12,707 bases of DNA from Candidatus Latescibacterota bacterium (GTDB lineage Bacteria > JAAXHH01). The translations under genes and the position numbers were made by a program. Where the stretch lies: contig JAJECR010000083.1 in NCBI GenBank assembly GCA_022821935.1, positions 1 to 12,707 of the forward strand, written 5' to 3'. Every line of letters begins with the position of its first letter. The stretch's first letter is position 1. Shown here piece after piece: positions 6,800 to 12,707 of this stretch. Under the pieces are notes generated by a model. It saw only the letters and a list, made by a program, of their open reading frames with translations, did no database searches and had not been told where the DNA came from.

Positions 6800-9700
6800 A
6801 TGATACTTCCCCAGATCGCCGTTCGGCGGCCCGTGGCCACGTGTTGCCTGACGAGCGCTGCTGTGCTCATCGGGCTCATTGCGCTTACGCGCCTGCCGGT
6901 CAACCTGTTGCCCCCTCTCGAGATACCAAGTATCACGGTGTGGACTACCTGGCCGGAAGCCCCCCCGGAGATCGTAGCCCGTGAAATCACCGAACCGCTC
7001 GAGTCCACGCTGAGAAACCTTCCCGGCGCCGTACAAGTCCGCTCGATTTCACGGGAGGGGGAGTCGCTGGTGACCGTCGAGTTCGACTGGGGCGCCGATC
7101 TGCAGTCCGCGATGCTCACCGCCCGGGAACGGCTAGACACACAGCGGGTCCTTCTTCCTCCCGAAAGCGAACGGCCTGTATTACTGGACACGGATCCTGA
7201 CCGGGTGCCCATGTTGGGTCTTATTCTCAGGTCCGTGGACCGGAGTGACCCGGGCGGCACGTCCTCCCTGCAGCGGCTTGCCGAGCAGATCCTCCGGCCC
7301 AGACTGGAACAACTGCCCGAGGTGGCCCGCGCTACGGTCATTGGCGGGTCCAGAACCGAAGTACAGATTACGATTGATCCGTCACGTCTCGCCGCGTACG
7401 GGCTATCCCTCGACACGGTGCGGGACATGCTCACCGCATCCAACCTCGACCTGCACGCCGGGCTGCTACGCCGGGGAAACTACCGGTACGCGCTTCGAGT
7501 CGACGGCGCTTTCCAATCCCTGGACGATATGCGCGAGACGGTCGTCGCCACGCGAACGGACGGTGCACTGATACGGGTTGACGACGTGGCGACGGTGCGC
7601 ATGGGAGCAAGGGACCGGAGGGGAGCCGTACTTTTCGACGGTACGCCCGCGATTGGCATCCTGGTACAGAAGACTACCGACGCGAACCTGCTGGACGCCA
7701 GCGAATCCGTCAACGTCCTGGTGCAGCAGTTCAATGTCGAGTTTTCGGAGATAACACTTTCCACCGCCTTCGACCAGGCCGACTTCGTCCGCGGGTCGAT
7801 ACGCAATGCGCTGACCGCGCTGGCCGGCGGAGGGATCCTGGCGCTGGTCGTCCTGCTGGCGTGGTTTCGCAGCTTCCGCTACGCCATACCCGTGGCGCTC
7901 ACCATGCCGGTGGCCGTAATCGCCGCATTCGGCGTATTCGACGCGATGGGCATCGGATTGAACATCATGTCGATCGGCGGCCTTGCCCTCGGTATCGGCA
8001 TGCTGGTGGACAACGCCATCATCTCGGTGGAAAACATCGTCAGGCACAGGGGGACCGATCCAGGTATCCAGTCGGCCGCGGGACGAGGGGCGGCCGAAGT
8101 AGCGCTGCCCATGGCCGCCTCTACGCTCACCACGATCGCCGTGTTTCTGCCCATGGCCCTGACGCCGGGTGTCGCCGGGCAGCTTTTTCGGGACCAGGCA
8201 TTCGCGGTCACCGCTACGCTCGTACTCTCGAGGACGGCCGCGTTGACGCTGTTGCCCGCGCTCGTCGCCCGGTGGGCCCGTCGCGGATCGACCCGGAACG
8301 CTACCCAGCCGGCCAGGCTGTATGGATTTTACCGCCGTGCCGTCGACGCGGCTATAAATCATCCTTTCAGAGGACTGGCCCTGTTACTGGCCTTCGTTTT
8401 GATCGCCGTGCCCATAGGACGCAACCTGCCGCGCTCCTTCTACCCGCAGGTTGACCAGGGCGTCTTCTGGATCGATCTCTCGCTGCCAGCCGGCACCTCC
8501 CTCGAATCCACGGTGGAACGGGCACGGGACCTTTCCAGCCTGGCCCTGACGATTCCCGGGGTGCGTCATACCCTCGCCACGGCCGGCGCGACCGGATCGT
8601 CCTTCGTACCGGGCACTTCGCCGGGTGCCATGAAACTCGAAACCGCCCGCGTGCAGGTATTCCTCGACGAAAGCCTGACGGAGGCCCATACCACCATGGA
8701 CGCGTTGCGCGCGGAGATCCCTTCCGACCTGCAACTCCAGGTCGACCTCAAACCACCGATATCGACGTTGTCCACGGTTCTGGGCGGAAATCAGGCCGAT
8801 CTGTCGGTACGCCTGTACATGGGTGAGGAGTCCGCCGGGTTCAGCGCCTCCGGCCAGCGCCGCATGGCGGAAACCGCGGAGACTATCCGTTCCCTCCTGA
8901 ACGCCTCGGATCTTCCGCTGGCCGACATCACACTCCGCGGGGTTGATCTGCGGCCATCCTACCGGATCGAAATCGACGCGCGCAGGGCTGCCCGGCTTGA
9001 CATGGATCCGGAGCGTATCGCCGAAGCCGTGCGCACCTTCACCGGAGGACGAGCTGCCACGTCCATGAACCGTACGGATGAGCGTGTGCCTATTGTCGTC
9101 CAGGGGACGGGCCGCACGGGTACGACGATCGGCGGCATCAGGGAACTAGCAATCGATACGCCGAAGGGCCGGTTTCCACTGCGGAATATGGCGACGATCG
9201 AGCCCGTCGAAGTCTCCGGGGAGATTTACCGCCTGGATCAGATTCCGATGGCCGTCATCGACGCGGAAATAACCACGGATGACCTTATCGGCGTTGCTGA
9301 CCGTTTCCACGAACTGCTGGCGGAGGAAGGTGTGACAGACAGCCGCTTGAATGGCCATCCCATCGAAATCGCAGGCAGGCATCAGACCCTGAGAAACGCT
9401 TACCGCGCCCTCATGGTCTCGCTGCTTTTCTCTATCCTGGTCGTCGTGCTGATCCTTGCTGCGCAGTTCGAATCCCTGCGCCTACCGTGGATCATCATCG
9501 CGGTGATTCCCCTCGCGCTGTCGGGATCCGTTTTCGTGCTGGCATTGCTGGGCGAGAGCGTGAATATCATCACATGGATCGGCGCCATCATCCTCGTGGG
9601 CATCGTCGTGAACGACGCCATCCTGAAGGTCGACTTCATCGTCCGGGCCGAAAGGGACGGCTTGTCCCGCCGCGAGGCCATTCACGAAGCAGGCAGGCGG

Positions 9701-9916
9701 CGGATCAGGCCTATTCTCATGACCACCGTCACCACGATCTGCGGGGTGCTGCCGCTGGCCCTGGGATTCGGGACCGGCGGTGAACTCGGCCTGCCGCTGG
9801 CACGGACCCTGATCGGCGGCCTGATCCTGGGCACGGGCCTCACGCTGTTCGTCGTTCCGATCATGTATAGCCTGGTCGCCGGTTCACCAGAAAACCGGAC
9901 CACGGAAACCAGGTAG
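6800..9916 (+). CDS. RND efflux transporter permease subunit 1 (AcrB-type fold)
   Basis: The 1038-residue protein has the full RND length and order: TM1 (about 11-31), a periplasmic porter region starting VNLLPPLEIPSITVWTTWP, TM2-6 (about 338-490), TM7 (about 520-540), a second periplasmic region, and TM8-12 (about 870-1025). In TM4, GIGMLVDNAI places Asp404-Asn405 where AcrB has the proton-relay pair Asp407-Asp408; the second Asp is replaced by Asn, as in many RND subfamilies. In TM10, VVNDAILKVDF gives Asn938-Asp939 and Lys942 near AcrB Lys940. Known role: proton-driven export from the periplasm or inner membrane with an adaptor and an outer-membrane channel. The ATG at 6800 has a short GGA (6791-6793) upstream and follows propeller C by 19 bases, so translational coupling is plausible. 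The substrate class (drug, lipid, siderophore or other) cannot be read from the sequence. Confidence 0.95.
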   Translation: MILPQIAVRRPVATCCLTSAAVLIGLIALTRLPVNLLPPLEIPSITVWTTWPEAPPEIVAREITEPLESTLRNLPGAVQVRSISREGESLVTVEFDWGADLQSAMLTARERLDTQRVLLPPESERPVLLDTDPDRVPMLGLILRSVDRSDPGGTSSLQRLAEQILRPRLEQLPEVARATVIGGSRTEVQITIDPSRLAAYGLSLDTVRDMLTASNLDLHAGLLRRGNYRYALRVDGAFQSLDDMRETVVATRTDGALIRVDDVATVRMGARDRRGAVLFDGTPAIGILVQKTTDANLLDASESVNVLVQQFNVEFSEITLSTAFDQADFVRGSIRNALTALAGGGILALVVLLAWFRSFRYAIPVALTMPVAVIAAFGVFDAMGIGLNIMSIGGLALGIGMLVDNAIISVENIVRHRGTDPGIQSAAGRGAAEVALPMAASTLTTIAVFLPMALTPGVAGQLFRDQAFAVTATLVLSRTAALTLLPALVARWARRGSTRNATQPARLYGFYRRAVDAAINHPFRGLALLLAFVLIAVPIGRNLPRSFYPQVDQGVFWIDLSLPAGTSLESTVERARDLSSLALTIPGVRHTLATAGATGSSFVPGTSPGAMKLETARVQVFLDESLTEAHTTMDALRAEIPSDLQLQVDLKPPISTLSTVLGGNQADLSVRLYMGEESAGFSASGQRRMAETAETIRSLLNASDLPLADITLRGVDLRPSYRIEIDARRAARLDMDPERIAEAVRTFTGGRAATSMNRTDERVPIVVQGTGRTGTTIGGIRELAIDTPKGRFPLRNMATIEPVEVSGEIYRLDQIPMAVIDAEITTDDLIGVADRFHELLAEEGVTDSRLNGHPIEIAGRHQTLRNAYRALMVSLLFSILVVVLILAAQFESLRLPWIIIAVIPLALSGSVFVLALLGESVNIITWIGAIILVGIVVNDAILKVDFIVRAERDGLSRREAIHEAGRRRIRPILMTTVTTICGVLPLALGFGTGGELGLPLARTLIGGLILGTGLTLFVVPIMYSLVAGSPENRTTETR

Positions 9917-9938
9917 GGCGGTTACCTCCAGTCACATC

Positions 9939-12707
9939 ATGGAAAGATTCCTGACATCCGCGATTCATCGACCCATCGCCGTCATAGCCGCGGCCCTGGT
10001 CGTGCTGGCCCTGGGAACGGCGGCAATCCTTCGTTTGCCGCTCTCGCTCAAACCCGACGTAGAATACCCGAGTTTGACGATTACGGTACCGTGGCCCGGC
10101 GCGTCTTCAGAAGCCGTCGTCAAACACGTCACCGCGTTGATCGAATCTGAAATCTCCTCCGTTCCAGGTGTCGTCGGTATGCAATCGGAAACGAAGGAAG
10201 GGGTGGTGAGTATATCGACGACCTTCGATCATGCCCTTTCGATTGCCACCTCCCGGATCCTGCTCAGGGACCGGCTCGCATCCCTGCGGACGGAAATGCC
10301 TGTCGGCGTGCAACCGCCTGTGATATCCGAGGTTCCCCCCGACATTTTTAAAAATCTGGAGGGGTTCATCAGCTATCGTCTTTCCGGACCCCAGACCGAC
10401 TTCGCGTTACGGTCATTGGCCAGGGAAGAGATCAGACCGGCTTTGACCTCGATCGGAGGCGTGGGTGAGATCAAAATCATCGGAGGGCGGGAAGAAGAAC
10501 TGGTGCTACAGATCAGCGCCGACCGATTGAACAGTGCCGGGTTGACCTCCTCGGACCTGCGAAGAGCCGTTAACAACGCCTTCAAGTCCCATGCCGCCGG
10601 AATGTTTCGCAGGACATCCACCACGGTTCCACTATGGACGAATCCGTTGACGATGGGGATAGACGATCTACCGATATTGCCCGTCGCGACGGGCCGCGAC
10701 GAGGTGGTTCGCCTCGGCGATCTGGCGGAGACCCGCATGAGGATGACGGAAGCAAACAGCATTTTCCGGTTAAACAGCCAGCCTGCCATCACCATCGATA
10801 TCGCCACGCAGCCAGGTTCCAACATGCTGGACGTGGCACACCGCGTACGGTCACGCATGAACGAACTGGTGCGGAGTCTGCCGGCAGGCGTTTCGCTGAA
10901 CCTGATCACCGACCGGAGCCGGGATGTCCGGCAGGCGCTGGACGATTTCTTCATCCGCGTCGCCATAGCGTTGATCGCCATAGTCGCCCTTCTCCTGTTG
11001 TTTCTCCGTCAACTGCGCGCGTCGATCATCCTCCTCACTTCCATCGGACTGTCGATGCTCACCACCATGATCTGTTTCCGGGTCATGGGGCTGGGTCTCG
11101 ATCTGCTCACCATCTCCGGACTGGCCCTTGCCTTCGGCATACTTGTGGACAACGCGGTGGTAATCTACGAGAATATCCGTCGCCGCCACGAGGAAGGAGA
11201 CGAGCGAGACGCGGCGACGGTTCGCGGTACATCCGAAATGCTCATCCCCGTCGCCGCCACCACGATCACCACGATCGCCGCCCTGGTTCCGATCGTCTAC
11301 CTTTCAGATGAATTCAAACAGGACTTCGGACCGTTTGCGCTGGGTCTGGGACTGACCCTCGCGGCGTCCATCGTAGTCGCGGGCATCTGGGTACCGGTAA
11401 TCACTCGCCTTCTGGACAGGAGCGTCCAGGGTGTTGCCCAACCTACGGGGGAACAACGTCTCCGGGATCGATACGGGCGGGCTGTGGCGCATATGATTCG
11501 CTGGAGGTGGCCCGTAACGCTGGCGACATTCGCCATCTTCGGCATCAGCGCGTATCTCTTCGCGACAGATGTATGGAAAGGGCCACGATTCGGCTGGATA
11601 CCGGACCGGACCCGGATCAGTGTCTGGATCATGGGGCACCCGGGGATGGAGACCTCCACCATCGATTCTGTGGCGCTGGCCTTCGAACGGTACGCGGTGC
11701 ATGCCGGTGGACCGAATGTTGAAGTGACTACCCGAATTGAGGGAACCGACGCCGACATCCGGGTCGACTACACGGAGGAATCTTCCCTGACGGCCCTGCC
11801 CCATCAAATGCTGGGCCGGATGACAACTCTGGCGTCCCACTTCGGCGGCTTATACATCGGAGTTTCTGGCCTGGGAACAGGTTTCTCGACCGGAAGGGGA
11901 GGCGGGATTCCAAGCAGCTTGCGCCTGCTCGGGTACAACTATGACGACCTGGGCGATCATGCGGAACGCCTCGCGCGGCAACTGGAAAGGAACCGGCGGG
12001 TACGTAAAGTGGAAACCGCCAACTATCCGATGGGTTTCCACGTGGGATCCTTCCATGAATTACAATACAATCCTTCGCAACGCATGCTTGCACGGGCCGG
12101 GATGAAACTGGCCGACCTGAACGAAACGCTGCGGATGTATACCGAAAGAACAGGACAGGACGGCGAGTTGCACCTGGATGGCAAGAGGACGCCGTACCGG
12201 ATCATCGTGGACAGGAAAACGAACGCCTCCGACCTGGAACGAATGCCGATCCAGGGCGTCCATGTCTCACTGAACGCAGGAGACGCCGGATCCCTGGAGT
12301 TCAACCGGGTCCCCACGACGATTGTACGTCAGGACCAGCAATACCAGCGGTGGATCTCCTATGAATTCGTGGGAACAGGGAGACTGGCGTACAGGTATCA
12401 GGAGGCTTTTCTCAACGCCGTCGACCTGCCGCCGGGTTACAGGCTGGAACCCCAAACGTGGAGGGGGTTTGACTGGGGAGACCAGAAAGACCTGTATTTC
12501 GCCGTCTGCCTGGCTTTCGTGCTGGTCCTGCTCGTGACTTCCGCCCTTTTTGAATCGTTTCGCCGCGCAATCGTCGCCCTGCTGACCGTCCCCATGGGAC
12601 TGGCGGGCATCTTTCTGGTTTTCTGGTTCTTCGAGCTTTCCTTCGATCGGGGTGCCTTTCTTGGCGCGATCTTCATGGTCGGCATCGTGGTCAACAACGC
12701 CATCCTG
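9939..12707 (+). CDS. RND efflux transporter permease subunit 2 (3' end off the window)
   Basis: The frame is open from ATG 9939 to the last base, giving 923 codons and no stop; about 100-130 residues are probably missing at the C-terminus. The N-terminus (MERFLTSAIHRPIAVIAAAL) is a typical RND TM1, followed by LRLPLSLKPDVEYPSLTI and the porter region. TM2 begins near residue 334, TM7 near 523 and TM8 near 851. TM4 reads FGILVDNAVVIYENI with Asp404-Asn405 at the same residue numbers as in permease 1. TM10 reads VGIVVNNAIL, ending exactly at the window edge, so it lacks the Asp939 of permease 1. It is a distinct paralog, not a copy: apart from the shared motifs the residues differ widely. It starts 22 bases after permease 1. 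No ribosome binding site is clear, so coupling to upstream translation is likely. With the single adaptor upstream, a two-permease pump of MdtABC type is the likely assembly. Confidence 0.94.
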   Translation, partial: MERFLTSAIHRPIAVIAAALVVLALGTAAILRLPLSLKPDVEYPSLTITVPWPGASSEAVVKHVTALIESEISSVPGVVGMQSETKEGVVSISTTFDHALSIATSRILLRDRLASLRTEMPVGVQPPVISEVPPDIFKNLEGFISYRLSGPQTDFALRSLAREEIRPALTSIGGVGEIKIIGGREEELVLQISADRLNSAGLTSSDLRRAVNNAFKSHAAGMFRRTSTTVPLWTNPLTMGIDDLPILPVATGRDEVVRLGDLAETRMRMTEANSIFRLNSQPAITIDIATQPGSNMLDVAHRVRSRMNELVRSLPAGVSLNLITDRSRDVRQALDDFFIRVAIALIAIVALLLLFLRQLRASIILLTSIGLSMLTTMICFRVMGLGLDLLTISGLALAFGILVDNAVVIYENIRRRHEEGDERDAATVRGTSEMLIPVAATTITTIAALVPIVYLSDEFKQDFGPFALGLGLTLAASIVVAGIWVPVITRLLDRSVQGVAQPTGEQRLRDRYGRAVAHMIRWRWPVTLATFAIFGISAYLFATDVWKGPRFGWIPDRTRISVWIMGHPGMETSTIDSVALAFERYAVHAGGPNVEVTTRIEGTDADIRVDYTEESSLTALPHQMLGRMTTLASHFGGLYIGVSGLGTGFSTGRGGGIPSSLRLLGYNYDDLGDHAERLARQLERNRRVRKVETANYPMGFHVGSFHELQYNPSQRMLARAGMKLADLNETLRMYTERTGQDGELHLDGKRTPYRIIVDRKTNASDLERMPIQGVHVSLNAGDAGSLEFNRVPTTIVRQDQQYQRWISYEFVGTGRLAYRYQEAFLNAVDLPPGYRLEPQTWRGFDWGDQKDLYFAVCLAFVLVLLVTSALFESFRRAIVALLTVPMGLAGIFLVFWFFELSFDRGAFLGAIFMVGIVVNNAIL

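Noticed and set aside
7466..8362. Long antisense open frame (298 codons) opposite permease 1
   Set aside because: It lies wholly opposite a clearly conserved RND gene, is rich in Arg/Gly/Asp typical of shadow frames in GC-rich DNA, and shows no recognisable domain.
10373..10981. Antisense open frame (202 codons) opposite permease 2
   Set aside because: It is a shadow of the RND frame, which runs unbroken from 9939 to the window end with conserved motifs.
1..12707. CRISPR arrays, tRNA or rRNA genes, integrase or phage genes, toxin-antitoxin pairs
   Set aside because: No regular repeat-spacer pattern, RNA gene signature or related protein motif was seen on either strand.

Overview
The window comes from a Gram-negative-type bacterium: it encodes parts of a tripartite RND exporter, three proteins with Sec signal peptides and one or two probable lipoproteins. 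The DNA is moderately GC-rich, with efflux and sulfatase sequence visibly richer than the propeller genes (hand-counted 60-base rows: about 57-67% in the first permease, about 43-52% in the propellers). Sulfatases, secreted 6-bladed beta-propellers and RND pumps together are common in the FCB group (Bacteroidota, Gemmatimonadota, Latescibacterota-like lineages). I lean towards an uncultured Gemmatimonadota/Latescibacterota-type organism, with low confidence. All genes lie on the + strand.

Layout. (1) 2-1000: C-terminal part of a sulfatase cut by the left edge. (2) 1082-2149: a divergent secreted or lipoprotein 6-bladed beta-propeller. (3) 2150-2276: a leader with a perfect 10-bp inverted repeat and a competing downstream pairing. 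(4) 2277-3488: the periplasmic adaptor (membrane fusion protein) of an RND pump, starting at GTG. (5) 3639-6780: three tandem paralogous secreted 6-bladed beta-propellers (called A, B and C here), with B starting at TTG behind a structured leader. (6) 6800-9916: a complete RND permease. (7) 9939 to the right edge: a second, different RND permease, open to the end of the window (923 codons seen).

How they fit together. Adaptor plus two tandem permeases resembles MdtABC-type pumps, in which two unlike permeases share one adaptor. No outer-membrane channel (TolC family) is in the window. The unusual point is that the three propeller paralogs sit between the adaptor and its permeases, in the same orientation, with gaps of 150, 123, 46, 19 and 22 bases from the adaptor through to the second permease. 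The tightest linkage is propeller C - permease 1 - permease 2. The simplest reading is one transcription unit in which the propellers are periplasmic accessory or ligand-binding partners of the pump. That role is inference; the arrangement itself is seen directly.

I saw no RNA genes, CRISPR arrays, transposases or attachment sites. The longest stretch between genes is 150 bases.
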